A stretch of 64,000 nucleotides of DNA from Rhizoctonia solani (GCF_016906535.1 NC_057371.1:186001-250000); one strand, 5' to 3'; shown: positions 10,599 to 22,261, counted from the stretch's first letter. Notes: generated by a model not told the origin, from the sequence alone. Numbers and translations: made by a program.

Positions 10599-12188
10599 GT
10601 GACCATTGCCAAGGAGGAGGAAGCCAACAAAAATCCCCTTGAAGGAATCCCCCTGGAATACCATCAATACGCTAGGGTATTTGGGGAAGAAGAATTCAAT
10701 AAGCTTCCCCCCCACCGGCACTACAATATTGGGATTGAGCTTACAGACAACAGACCCCTCAACTTGCCCTTGTACAGTATGACAGATGCCAAATCCGCTA
10801 CACTTAAAGAATGGCTCAGGGATGAATTGAAGGCTGGAAAAATCCAACCCAGCAAATCCTCCATTAGTTCACCCGTCATGTTTGTTCCAAAGAAGAATGG
10901 TTTGCGCCAATTGGTTGTAGACTACCAACGCCTCAATAACCAGACAAAAAAGAACATCTATCTGCTACCCCATCCTGATGACCTTATGGCCCAGCTCTGC
11001 AGCGCTAAAGTCTTCACTAAGTTGGATCTACAATGGGGCTACAACAATGTCCAGGTCAAGGAAGGCAACAAATGGAAAACCGCTTTCCATACCAAATACA
11101 GCCTCTACAAGTTGCTGGTTATGACATTTGGCCTAACTAACGCCCCAGCCGCCTTCCAACACTTCATGAATGAGCTATTCAAAGATCTACTGGATGAATG
11201 CATCATCATTTATCTTGATGACATCCTAATCTACTTGAAGGATGATGCAACCCACACCCAGCATGTTCACAAAGTACTGCAAAGGCTGATGGGAAACCAA
11301 CTATTCTGTAAGGCCTCAAAGTGCACATTCCATGTCACCTTGGTGGAATAGTTGGGAATAATTGTGTTGGATAAATGTTTTAGTCTGGATAAGCTCAAAA
11401 TCCAGGCAGTGCAAGAATGGCCCGCACCAACCAAGGTTAAGGAAGTACAATCCTTCCTTGGATTTGCCAATTTCCTATGCCGCTTTGTTGCCAATTTCAG
11501 CCAAATGGCCAGGCTGTTACACAACCTGGTCAAGAAAGACACGCCATGGAAATGGGACACTAAGGAACAGGAGGCCTTCCAAAACCTGAAGGAAGCCATC
11601 ACCAGTGCCCTGGTACTTTGCCATGCAGACCCTGCCAAACCTTACTTCTTGGAAACAGATGCATCTGGGGCTGCCCTGGGCTCCATCCTAAGCCAACGCC
11701 AGGAAGACAGACGCCTACACCCCTTGGGGTTCTTGTCAGAATCCTTCAAAGGGGCAGAACAGAATTACAACACACACAATAAGGAGCTACTGACAATCAT
11801 CTGCTCCTTTGAACACTGGCGTATATTCCTGGAAGGCACAACGCACCCAATCATGGTCTTCACGGATCATCAAAATTTGGAATACTGGAAGGAGTCTAGA
11901 ACATTCAATTGCCGCCACGCACAATGGCACCTCCTACTAGCTGGATATAACTTCCAAATTGTGTACCACCTGGGCAAACAGTCCAGTAAGCCAGATGCTC
12001 TATCCTGGAGATCCAATCATGCCAACATTCCTCCCGCCAATGAGACCATGTTACCACACCCGGTATTTGCCAATGTTGCCCTGGTAACACCAGAAAAGGA
12101 GCTGCAGCGTCAAATTGAGGCATCCCTGGACCAAGACAAGTCCCTGGAAGAAATCCTGCAATTCCTCCAGAACAATTCCAAGGCACCC
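10599..12188 (+). pseudogene. Reverse transcriptase and RNase H of element B
   Basis: The frame at 10599-11351 reads the RT fingers and palm ([33 protein letters not shown], catalytic [10 protein letters not shown]). It stops at TAG 11349-11351, where the family has Tyr before LG-IV. The same frame resumes with the thumb (VQSFLGFANFLCRFVANF) and RNase H (FLETDASGAALGSILSQRQ, NKELLTIICSFEHW, FTDHQNLEYW). It is split from the integrase by the LTR at 12189. Apart from the TAG the domain is well preserved. Confidence 0.9.
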
Positions 12189-12773
12189 TGTCATAGACAC
12201 ACTCAATACCAGGGAATTTATTCCCACTTTCTTGATTTTTAACAAAGACAATTGGACAACATTTTCAATCACGTGACTTTGGCGCTTATATCATATGCTA
12301 AGCGCCAAGCCACGTCCCCATCTGCGCTTATCTCAGCACGCGTAGCCACCTCCACCTGATGACATCACTATGACACGTCAGTGACACATATGCATGAGTA
12401 AGGCCAACTGCAGATCAGGGTTCTTATTTGATACAGTATTACATATAGTTGTATTTGTAATTAGGTAGCTCTGTAATATATAAGGAGGCCAACCAACCAT
12501 GGTAACACCCAGGTCAATTACCTCTTGTTGCATCCCCCAACTGTACAAGGGCCTTACAGCCCAGCAACACACTTAGTCCACACCTGTTGCCGTTGCCTTA
12601 AGCAACCTACTCAACATAGTTACATAGCTTGCCATTGCCACTAGGGCCTTGGTCACTGTACTTAGTTAGTTTGTTGTTGTAGGGTACCCCATCACCGCCT
12701 TAAGCGGATCACTGTCTTAGTTACCCGGCCACAAGCGCCCGCACCCTCAATGTCCTTACAGATGTCTAGGACA
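12189..12773 (+). repeat. Solo LTR-2 (585 bp) between RNase H and integrase
   Basis: It starts TGTCATAGACACAC and ends GATGTCTAGGACA, and is flanked by CACCC at 12184-12188 and 12774-12778. It is a close relative of the element's own 3' LTR (14593-15175) and of the inverted copy at 2591-3159. Confidence 0.93.
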
Positions 12774-12811
12774 CACCCCCTTCCATAAAGCGTGCATTCA
12801 AAGACTACAAG

Positions 12812-14600
12812 ATGGAAGCAGGTTTATTGTTCTACCAAGGGAATATTGTAGTTCTGGACATAGGGTCCCTACAAACGGACCTATTATGCATCTACCATGA
12901 CAGCCCCCTTGCAGGGCACCCTGGGAGGCAACAGACCCTGGAATTGATCATGTGCGCCTACTACTGGCCAGGCATCTGTGCTGACACATATTGGCATGTG
13001 GACTCTTGCAAGACTTGCCAATGGATCCAGAAACCAAAGTACTTGTCAATACCCCTGCAACCCCTTGAGCTTCCCACCAGACCCTGGCAACATATATCTT
13101 ACAACATGATCATGGACTTGCCCAAGGATGGGAACAACAACTCAATCCTAGTCATTGTGGACAGCTTCACCAAGTATGTTGTCTTGGTGGAATGCTCCAA
13201 GAAGCTCAAAGCTCTGGCATTGGCAGATCTGTTCCTACAGCATATATGGAAACGCTATGGTATGCCTGAAAAAACTGTCTCAGACCATGGAAGGGTCTTC
13301 AACAACAAGTTCCTTAAGGCATTGTACCAGCGCCTGGGAATAGACCCACACTTCTCTTTGGCATATCACCCACAAAGTGATGGTCAAACAGAACAAGTGA
13401 ACCCCACCATTGAACACTTCTTATGGGCTTACTCAGGGATCAATCAGAAAGACTGGGTCAAGTGGCTGCCCATGGCGGAATTTGCTTGTAACTGTCATGA
13501 CCTTCATCGGCATGACATGAATTTCTACTATTTTCTACCTTTTTTCCAAGATATTTTCCTTTTTTGGTATATATTTATGAATCATCAAGATCACGTGACA
13601 TATTTGATATATGATGTGAAATTGTAAATGACTCACTATTTAGTACTGTTGTTTTTGATGTGGCTTTCCTCATGTATATAAGCCGGGTCAAGTTGCTGCT
13701 AAAACAGCAAGACTTGACCTCTTTGTCAATTCATCCTAAGCTCACCTTTACCCATTGCCCAGGCCCCTAGTTGGCCATAAGTGCACTTTACTACAAACCC
13801 TTAACCCAGGCCTCGTTGCCCTCTACCCATACCATACTCCTTGGGCCTTTGTTGCCCCTCTTTGTCTCATAGTCCATTGGTGATAGGGCCACGGACTTTA
13901 AGCCTACTTGTATCATAGGTCCAAGCTTAGTTGTGACAGTAACAATGCAGTACATAGCAGCACTGGCAGATCCCCATTCAAGGCACTATATGGATGGGAA
14001 CCTTCCCTAACCCCAAGTAATGTCCCAACAGATGTCCCTGAAGCAGACAATATGGCCACACAAATGGAAGAACAATGGCAAGAAATCAAAGCAGCTCTCC
14101 AGCAATCCAAGACACACATGATAGCCAGAGAAACAGGAGAACCACTGGAATTCAAAGTTGGAGAAGAGGCCTGGTTAGACGCAAAAAATGTAAAACTGAA
14201 GACCCTGAGTCCCAAATTAACCAAGCAATGCCTAGGCCCCTTCAAAATAACCAAAAGAATCTCCAATAGGGTGTACTGCTTGGAACTTCTGCCATCCATG
14301 AGAATCCACAATGTCTTCTATGTGGGGCTTCTGTCTAAAGTCAAAAGGGACAAGAAGTGCACCTTTGAAAATTGCCCACCACCAGTCACCGTGGATGGAG
14401 AAGAAGAATACAAAGTTGAAGGTATAACAGACGCCAAGGAGCGTAACAGAAAATGGTGGTTCAGGGTCAAATGGAAGGGTTACAGGTCAGAAGAGAACAC
14501 ATGGGAACCCTGGGATAACCTAAAAAATGCGGAAAAAATCTTAAAAAAGTACAAAGAGGAGATGAAGAAGAAGGCCCTTAGAGGGGGGGCAGTGTTGTAG
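12812..14600 (+). pseudogene. Integrase with C-terminal chromodomain (element B), split by an LTR
   Basis: The frame at 12812-13492 has the HHCC zinc region (HDSPLAGHPGRQQ, CKTCQWIQKP) and the core. The second Asp (VSDHGRVF) and the Glu (DGQTEQVN) are present, but the first Asp is Asn (ISYNMIMDLP). After the LTR at 13493-13938, it continues at 13944 (SSTGRSPFKALYGWEP) and ends in a chromodomain (EYKVEGITDAKERNRKWW, FRVKWKGYRSEENTWEPW) at about 14410-14520. Chromodomains of this class direct integration to heterochromatin by reading H3K9 methylation; that is family knowledge. The stop is at 14600. Confidence 0.9.
13493..13938 (+). repeat. Solo LTR-3 (446 bp) inside the integrase
   Basis: It starts TGTCATGACCTTC and ends TTAGTTGTGACA, and is flanked by GTAAC at 13488-13492 and 13939-13943. 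It contains a TATA box (tatataag at 13675-13682) and the palindrome 'aagttgctgctaaaacagcaa'. An inverted copy lies at 6831-7282. Confidence 0.93.
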
Positions 14601-15175
14601 ACACACTTATACCAAGGGAAATCATTCCCATTTTCTTGATTTTAAACAAAGTCAAACAGACAACATTTTCAATCACATGACCTTGGCGCTTATATCATAT
14701 GCTAAGCGCTGAGCCACGTCCCCATCTGCACTTAATCAGCAATACATAGCCACCTCCACCTGATGATGTCATTATGACACACCAGTGACATGTATGCATG
14801 AGTAAGGCCAACTGCAGAGCAGGGTTCTTATTTGATATAAATAACTTCTTTTCACACAGAGATTGTATTTGTAATTAGCCTACCCTGTAATATATAAGGA
14901 GGCCAACCAACCATGGTAATACCCAGGTCAATTACCTCTTGTTGCATCTTTACATTGTACAAGGGCCTTATAGCCCAGTAACCCACTTAGTTCAACACCT
15001 TAAGCATCCTCTCCACTGTACTTAGGTAGTTTACAGACACCTTATAGTGTTTGTCACTGTAGTTAGTAGTTAGTACGTCATAGGGTAGTTCACTGCTGCC
15101 TTAAAGCAGACCACTGTAATAGTTACCTGGCCACAAGCGCCTGTGCCCTCAACATCCTTACAGATGTCTAGGACA
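14593..15175 (+). repeat. 3' LTR of element B (LTR-2 family, 583 bp)
   Basis: It starts TGTTGTAGACACAC directly after the polypurine tract and ends GATGTCTAGGACA. The flanks GGCAG and CATAT do not match, as expected for the inner side of a resident LTR. It contains a TA-rich promoter-like 'aatatataaggagg' near 14888-14901. Confidence 0.85.
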
Positions 15176-16461
15176 CATATAGTGATTGTTGTATAGTTGC
15201 CCCTTGCTGCCTTAAGCAGTTTTACTTTACTCCTGTATTTACACAGCTGCAAGCACTGGCACCTACACTGTCCCAGACATGGTCTGGGACATTCTACATC
15301 ATTGATTTGACCTTACATGTACATTGGCAAAAATTATTTCCTACATAGTACTACATATCAGTTATGTAGCACTGTAACACTTGTAGATGCCCCTCTTATA
15401 TAGATAGAGCATATAGGTGTTCTATGTAGGCTCTATGTAGAGCTATGTGGAAGGGGTCACATGGTAGATCACATGACTTTGTCACTTCTGCAACCTAAGT
15501 CCCCCTAATTCCCCATTTAGGTGCCTTCCCCCCCTGAAGCATGATTACATCCCACTTGAGGGTATTTTATATTATTTAGTCTACTGAGTGAGCAAGAGAT
15601 GACATTTGGCTGGCAAGATTGGGAAGTTGGTCAAATTGGAAATTGGGTGGTTTCTATTTATGGTGGATAAAAAAGTTCAATAAACAAAACCTTACTCAAA
15701 AATCATTTTGCCCACATGGGAAGATTCTGCATATGCCTAGTTCTACCTAGTTCTAGATAGCTCTATGTAGAGACACCTTTCTACATAGGGAAACCCTTCC
15801 CACTGATGTAGTCACCCACTGTCTTTCTTGATCTTATTTGGGATTTTTAAAATAGTTACAATTTTGATCAGCTTCCACTGTAATTGTCTTTGTTCTTTTC
15901 TCTCCACAAAGGTACACCTGGGTATTTTATGGACCATGCCCCTGGGTGAAAAAGACCCCAGAAGTGTTTGATTACAACACAGTAAAGCAATGACTAATCA
16001 AGTATACCTGAATTTGCAACTGATATGTAGTAGCTTTTTCTTGCGGTTGTTACGCTTAGTAGTTCTAATAAAGGTTTTTTGCGTGGTCTCCTGCATCCGA
16101 ATGAGCTTAGGAACGTCCGAATCGGTGAGGTACTGGCTGAGATAGAGCTGTTTCATTTTGTTTCCCTGCCTTTGTCTTACACTGTGCTTAACACTATCAT
16201 TAACCGAGTATTATATATGTATAATGCCTTACAGGCTTTCTTAGTGTTGAATTTCGCTTTTTATTCGATTGCTGTGTATACTATACACGCTACATACAAC
16301 ATTTTGTGTCCATGTTGGATCCCCCCGGCTGCCGGGTTGGCTCGGCGCTTAACCTGTGCTGGACCCTGATTCGTTGTCAAAAATGTCACTGAGGTTAGTC
16401 AGCTTTCCCACGGCTTCCCTTGCTTTAATAGATAATAATAATAATTGTTCAAAAGGAAAGC
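15176..16461. other. Repeat remnants, no gene
   Basis: At 15181-15292 there is an LTR-tail-like stretch ending 'tggtctgggaca', resembling the end of LTR-2. At about 15422-15449 and 15754-15788 there are repeated 'ctatgtag' blocks in both orientations. Nothing coding is convincing; the open frame at 16079-16369 shows no family features. Confidence 0.45.
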
Positions 16462-17029
16462 GTGTCCGAAGTCGAAAACCAGCTTCTTTTATTGATTAAT
16501 TCACACGAAAACGTAACTCAAGCCGAGTGGCGACAGGCGCTAGTTCAAGCGTGTGACGAACAAGTTCCCTTTTTTAGGGCATCTCCTTTACCTCGCTTAT
16601 GGGACCGATGGCTATGGGACGCAGTCGATAAGTGCATAAGTAGGATAATTGGAGGATTGATACCCAAGTCCGAACCAGTAAATATTGAATTGATACGAGT
16701 GAGTACGCCGGGTCCTGGACAAAGGGTGCACCTCGGCTAACACCCAGGAGCAGTCTGAACAAGAACCTGAATGGATGACTAACGGGCAACTACAAACGTA
16801 CATCAATCAACGGATGTGGGAGCATAGCCAACGGGTTTGCAAACCTCTCCGCCGGGAAATGTGTGATCTATATAATGAAATCAGCGAGGCCATCGAAGCA
16901 GTCTGGGAATGATTATCGTTGGGCGATCAGAAGCGTGACTGTCTTGGACTTGCTTCGATGTTCGAGGCAGTGCAGGGGATTGTGAATCTCCAGCATAACC
17001 AAGACTCAAAATATGACACAGTGGATTGA
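16462..17029 (+). pseudogene. Hypothetical protein, broken frame
   Basis: Three stretches look coding: residues EVENQLLLLINSHENVTQ from 16465, then after a one-base shift near a GGG run at about 16710 the frame TQEQSEQEPEWMTNGQLQTY to TGA 16909-16911, and directly in the same frame LSLGDQKRDCLGLASMFEAV to TGA at 17029. The composition (E, Q, W, K rich) and lack of stops on either side suggest one former gene of about 185 codons with one frameshift and one internal TGA (CGA expected). The start is uncertain and I do not recognise the family. Confidence 0.4.
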
Positions 17030-17142
17030 TTTGAGTAGTATTGTAACGCCCATACTATTGTCATAGCGTTGTGGAAGCCGCCAGTGTGAATTCGTGTGTT
17101 GGGGTATATTCATTTTTGGTATCAGAAATGTATCAGATAGTT

Positions 17143-17654
17143 TTATAAATCTTTTGAATTAACCATAGCCATTCCATCTGCGAGTTCCTTTCCACCAACC
17201 TCACGGAGCATTGCTCGTTCGTGCAACTCTGGGTCACGAACGACCTTCGATAAAACCTTATTATGTACACATGAGTGACCTGAAGATAAAACTAATACAT
17301 AACTTACTTTTTCTACCTTCCCGACTAGCCTATCGCGCGTCGTTGCCGTTGCCGTTGGAAGATATCTATCATGATCGTCATGGATGGAGTCTTCTACCGA
17401 GCGACGGAGATATGTCACTGAGGATATAGAGGGCCATTTGGTAAGTGATACTCACGTGAGATATCCGATGATACTGGTGAGTTAATAGCGCTCGATTGAC
17501 CTGATTCGGGTGCCGCCATAAGTGAAGGAGTAGGCTGATGTTGGGATTCTCCAGTATGGAATGAAGAATGTAATATGCGAGTGGTCTGATCCCCACGAGA
17601 AGCACTCGAAGAATATGAACTTGTATGAGACGGGATAGAATTAGTGGTGGACAT
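17143..17654 (-). CDS. Hypothetical three-exon protein, about 136 aa
   Basis: Exons on the minus strand are 17654-17456, 17417-17308 and 17244-17143 (199, 110 and 102 nt, together a whole number of codons). The first is Ser/Thr-rich (MSTTNSIPSHTSSYSSSAS), the second reads YLRRSVEDSIHDDHDRYLP and the third VVRDPELHERAMLREVGGKE. The charged C-terminal half, with a K/E-rich GKVEKVVRDPELHERAMLRE segment, faintly recalls small stress-type fungal proteins, but I cannot assign a family. Intron 1 is only 38 nt, so its boundaries are the least certain. No signal peptide or membrane segment is seen. The start is the first ATG before the Ser-rich exon. Confidence 0.5.
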
Positions 17655-18125
17655 TGATATATGATATATGCCCGTAGATCTTGACAGTATCTTGGAGAGT
17701 AGTATTTACCACAACACACACAGCCATAGGTGCAAATTTATATCTCATCGTTGGCAGTGACATCATGCCAGATTTTTGGTAACATGCCGTGAACGTTGTA
17801 GGAAATATTTCCTCAAGCAGAAAGACACTGCCGGAAGCCCGAAGAATAACATGACGTATGCAAAGCGCTAGCAACTCGGTTAGTGGGGCATCATGACCAT
17901 ACGGCGTTTACCTTACGTTAAATGATGCTGGCCGTATCACTTAGGCATATGCCAAATTCCATCATTTGGACTATCGCAAACTTGCGATACGTGCTTTGGA
18001 TTCACCGGACATGAGTACTCAACAAATTAAATTGTTTCTGTGTGGCATATATATCTCGTGTGGGTATGCGCACGGTACCAGGGAAACCTCTTGGTAAAGA
18101 GGGATGCTATCAGATGAAGAGGCAT
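17655..18125. other. Intergenic, nothing recognised
   Basis: This is AT-rich spacer between the divergent ends of two minus-strand genes. It contains no repeat or coding signal that I can support. Confidence 0.5.
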
Positions 18126-20432
18126 TTAAAGAGAATTTCTTATTAAATCTTCATGTTTCTCTGACCGAGGCGTCAATTTGAGTCTAAAGGATTCCGGAAT
18201 ACTAAATAGTTGAGTCAGCCGTGACCGGTTTGTTGAGTTTGAGCACCACATATCAGTAACTCACAGAACTATCGAGTTTATCATTCTACCACTGGGGAGG
18301 ATATCCTTCCCATCCTCACTTTTAGCCACTCCAATATCGAACATCATCAAGATAGAAGCAATTGTAACGAAAAGAGATGATTGCGCGAAGTGGACCCCCG
18401 GACAGCGGCTGCGTAAGATGCCATGCCATACATGATGGGTGTAGTAGTAAGCACATTTTGCTGATCAATTCACGTGGTTGCTCACCGACGACCCCACCCA
18501 AACACTGGAGAAGCTGGGGTAACAGGATCTAAATATCGGTCTGGTTCGAAAACCTCTGCGTCCTTGTACACTGTTTCATCGCGAGTCATAGCCCTGCGCA
18601 AGATCAACCAGATATACATATAGATTAAAGTTACATTATGTTTGATTATACTAACCAGACGTTGCCCGTTCTACAGATTTAGGACATGTTAGCCACTCGC
18701 ATCTAATTCTTCTTGACATAGTCTTACACAACAGATCCTTGGGGTATCCGGTAACCTTTGTATGTATCATCTTTGAAGCACGTGTGCGGTACAGCTGATG
18801 TTGTTTAGCATACATGTCAGTGTAAATATGCCATTTATGTACTTACCGAGTGGGGTAACGGGTCCCCACCTGAGTGTTTCCTGAACAACTCTATCCACGT
18901 ACCCAAGTTGAGCCCGATCTTCGACCTTTGGTAGTCGAGAGTGCCCTAACACCGAGTCTATCTCTGCCTGTGCTCTCTTCTGGACATCCGGATACAGCAC
19001 CATGGCCATGAAGAACATGATCAGCGTGTTAACACTCTAGATATGTCAACTAAATATCAGCGACTGAACTGTGAAGTCGCGAATAATTGAGTACACGAAA
19101 GGATAAAGCATCATACTCACAGTGTCTGTCCCTCCTATGGTTGAGTACAAGTGGATTCAGCGGCGTATGCAAGTCTAATCCAAATAAACATACCGGCAAA
19201 CATGGTAATGGCAATCTGTGCAACATAATCGTCGGCTTCGTCTTCTGTCAGGCCTATTTTCAGAGCATCTGCTCTCAGAGACGTAACCATGAGAGGCACA
19301 CCCTTCTTGTTGCTCTGTCTAGCTAGTGAGCCTATTGAGGTAACAAGGAGAAAATGTAGCTTGCCATATTCTCCAAGCCAAGATTGTATATATCTTTTAT
19401 CAGGGTCTCTTTCTTTTTCCTCCATTTGATTGCATCGCGCTTCCAACCAGCTCCGGGGAACCATTGAGGAATGTGTATGAGAGCCGGAAATACATTTACT
19501 AGGTAATCTGGTGTGGAGATTGGTACCCAAAATATCAGCTACTGGATTCAGTCGGCTCTATATGTAAATTATCACTTACTTGAAGGGAGCATGGCTTTTG
19601 ATAGGAAAGAGAAATCTCCTTTGCCTCCACCAGAAAGCGATCGTGAGATGTTGCTGCCTCGTATCCATATATCGAATGGAGTAGCGTTGCGGAAATGGAT
19701 CTAGGCACGTGACACTGGTTAGCTACTCCGGACCATAACTATTACACATTTCTTAGCTAGTTTCTCACAGGAAAAATTCGTCTTCCAATTCGTCGGAACA
19801 CATAGCTTTTTCACAACGCTCCAGTAGCCTTTGCAAAAGCTTTCTTGTAGCGTGCTCCTGATCTTCATGGTGTATGGCCACGGCTTGCTTGGTTAACCAT
19901 GGGTTCATCAAGCGCCTATACTTTCGCCAACGGTCACTATAGCCGACAAGGCTACCAAAATCACTCCAGCCAAACCTGAGGAAACGTGTAGTATATAGTT
20001 TTAATGAGTGCTAGAGTTTAGCGTATAGGTAGACATAGCGCACAATGAAGACTCTTGGACCATTGGAGGGCAAGTTCTGTCAGAATATATGGTCGAGCGC
20101 TTGTCAAATAGGTTTGCTGCGTCATCTTTGTCATTCAGTACCACGACAGTAGTTCCAAACACAGTCATAGAAAATATTTTTTCTTTGAAAAGTGAGATAA
20201 TTCAACATACCAATGGAGCGAAATACGTGTACCCACCTCCAAGTTCTTCTCCAATTTTCATGAACTCAAGATGCTCGTACTGGGTTGGGGTAGATAACAA
20301 ATGTCCGATTATGGGATATGACTTGGGACTGGGTGGCAGGCTGAGCTCGTAGGTTTTCCTGTCCTTGTAAAGCTTGTACGCTATTAGTCCAGTAGCCGCA
20401 GTCAATCCAAAGAGTAGATGCGTATTGGGCAT
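18126..20432 (-). CDS. Cytochrome P450 monooxygenase (P450-1)
   Basis: This multi-exon gene opens MPNTHLLFGLTAATGLIAYK, an N-terminal membrane anchor, then the proline hinge LPPSPKSYPIIGH. Later exons give VVVLNDKDDAANLFDKRS, DRWRKYRRLMNPWL, the I-helix AG/GTDT, the K-helix ETLR in VQETLRWGPVTP, FEPDRYLDP and the haem loop FGWGRRRCPG with the axial Cys. The last exon ends TPRSEKHEDLIRNSL with the stop at 18126-18128. These are class II (ER-anchored) P450 features; substrates are usually fatty acyl, terpenoid or polyketide compounds, but none is indicated here. It is closest to P450-3 at 55.7-58.4 kb. In fungi such proteins are commonly annotated as O-methylsterigmatocystin oxidoreductase-like. 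I see no inactivating change. Confidence 0.88.
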
Positions 20433-21010
20433 TGTTTAAAACGCTATGATAAACCAAGCTGCTGAAGGAGGCACCCCTTCACCGATGGAATTTATACCTG
20501 TTGCAATCACGCGGATGATCACACATAGGAGTTCGAAGCACAGTGTGAAGGGCCCTATACCCTGGACCCAGAAGTTAGTTGCCAGTTAGGGATTGAACAG
20601 GGTCAGAAATGAGCAACTACAGAGGCAATTTAAACAGCTCTAAGTTTGTCAAGGATCTCAGTACTTGGCATTTTGCTAAAGGACCACAATGGTTTTCTTC
20701 ATACATGCTATTTTACCGATTACTTGAATATAAGCTCTTCAATCATCATAACATTTCTATCACCCCCTTCCCTATACTGAAATTGGCATTAATGCGGCTA
20801 TTAATAGCCGTTGAAGAAAATAAGCTCCGGGCAGAAGCCCTCTATACCCGCCATACAATAAAGTTTACCGGATCAGATGCACACGATTAGAGATTCACTT
20901 GCGTTTACACGTATTCTGTGCGTTAGGATCTCGGGGGAAGGGCAGATACTCAACCGTTCTATTTCAATATTGGCCTCGGCCCATAAACTTACCTGGGCTA
21001 CAACGCTATA
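20433..21010. other. Intergenic upstream of P450-1
   Basis: There is no gene; the open frame at 20609-20890 has no family features. It presumably contains the P450-1 promoter. A MITE cluster begins at 21011. Confidence 0.5.
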
Positions 21011-21159
21011 CAGTAGACTCTCACTCCATGCTCGCTCATTCCATGCTCATTCCATGCTCCTTTTGAGGGGTTTTATCACCATTTAGCCAATAGGATGGCT
21101 AGAATCTTGGTTTCAGCCATCTCGATTGGAGTCAATCAGCATGGAACGAGAGTCTACTG
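21011..21159 (+). mobile_element. MITE copy 1, Tc1/mariner-like, TA target duplication
   Basis: It is a 149-bp element with perfect 12-bp terminal inverted repeats CAGTAGACTCTC and GAGAGTCTACTG, flanked by TA on both sides (21009-21010, 21160-21161). Inside are repeats of 'catgctc(g/a)ctcattc'. It has no coding capacity. A related copy in the opposite orientation lies at 21837-21993. Confidence 0.85.
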
Positions 21160-21246
21160 TATTCCCTTCTCCTGACCGTGGTATTACAAATGAGGTGGTA
21201 CGAAGTAGTCGGTGGAGCCACATGACCAGTACTGTACTGGGCCCAG

Positions 21247-21413
21247 GAGCTCTATGGCGGCCCCAAAACCCTGGAGCGTTCTGGTTTTGAGAACCTCCTC
21301 GTCAGGATCCGAATTACTCGGCAAGCACTTGGGAGCACTAGCCGAGCACTTCCTAGCGTCATACCAAATGCCCCGGAGCGCTCCGGAGATTTTCGGGGCC
21401 CCGTAGAGTAAGC
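21247..21413. repeat. Imperfect terminal inverted repeat element, about 165 bp
   Basis: The left end reads 'gagctctatggcggccccaa' and 'aaccctggagcg'; the right end, read inverted, is 'cttactctacggggccccg' and 'aaaatctccggagcg'. The arms are about 30 bp with several mismatches, consistent with an old MITE. I could not define a target duplication. Confidence 0.45.
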
Positions 21414-21836
21414 CGGCGCTTTCGAGATCACGTGGCCACCGACTCACTGTGTGGTTGCGAACATCAACCATGTCCGGCCGACGGACGATTCGAGCCACGC
21501 GCTCATTGTCTTTTCTTTCCACTTTCGATCCCTGTTACCACATCTGCCGAGCGCAGGTGGTCCAACTCGGGCGTCCTCCACTCGGCATCGTGGCGGCAGG
21601 CCGCCAACGTAGGTGTACATGCATACATGGACAGGTCTCGAAAGAGATAGCTCCAGTACAAGTCATGATTGATTAATCAGCGCAACGATATTGAACTAAA
21701 GGCTGAAGAATATGACGGATATGGTGGTGGCCTATTCCTTAAGAAGCACCCAGGAAGTGCTCGTACAAAGGCCAACGTCCGATCAACGGAGCCTGGCTTT
21801 TAATTTTATTTATGTAATTTCTCAAAAGGGGTTTTA

Positions 21837-21993
21837 CAGTAGGCTCTCGTTCCATGCTCGTTGATCGGCTCCAATCAAGGTGGCTGAAACCGGGATTTCA
21901 GCCATACTACTGGCCAAACGGTGATAAACCCCCTAGAAAGGATGCATGGAATGAGCACGGAATGAGCGAGCATGGGGTGAGAGACCATCGCAG
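21837..21993 (-). mobile_element. MITE copy 2, degenerate, inverted relative to copy 1
   Basis: The left end is CAGTAGGCTCTCGTTCC preceded by TA; the right end is degenerate (GAGAGACCATCGCAG, then TA). Read in reverse complement, the internal sequence aligns with copy 1 over its length ('cattcc(a/g)tgctcattcc', 'gtttatcacc', 'tttcagcca', 'ttgattgga'). Confidence 0.8.
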
Positions 21994-22261
21994 TATTAGT
22001 TATATATATAGTTCCGGAAATAGCCTTATGTACATGTAATTGTGAATGATGAAGTATCAAAGAAGTCACATAATTTATCTCATCAGAGATGAAAAATTCG
22101 GTTCTTCATGGATCTGAATAGATTTGGTGTTGAACGGTAACAGTTGGTTCCAATTTTCGCAACAATCTGGGTATGATCATAGGCACTCGATACGTGCAAT
22201 GATCAAATCCGGAAAAGTTAGTATTCCCTTTGCTCTAATTTGATACTGATTAATGCTCCAT

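Larger units (their letters stand above)
7844..15175 (+). mobile_element. Chromodomain Ty3/gypsy element B with nested solo LTRs
   Basis: In plus-strand order: gag (7844-9167, CCHC knuckle), aspartic protease (9238-9568), reverse transcriptase and RNase H (10599-12188), integrase (about 12790-13492 and 13944 onward), chromodomain (about 14410-14570), a polypurine tract 'gagggggggcag' (14581-14592) and a 3' LTR (14593-15175). This is the layout of Tf2-like chromoviruses. Three solo LTRs split it and a fourth sits inside one of them. There is no 5' LTR. In-frame stops (TGA after gag, TAG in the RT) and a D-to-N change in the integrase make it non-autonomous. Confidence 0.93.

Noticed and set aside
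21184..21522. 112-aa minus frame in the MITE nest
   Set aside because: It overlaps an inverted-repeat element and has no domain or codon signal.
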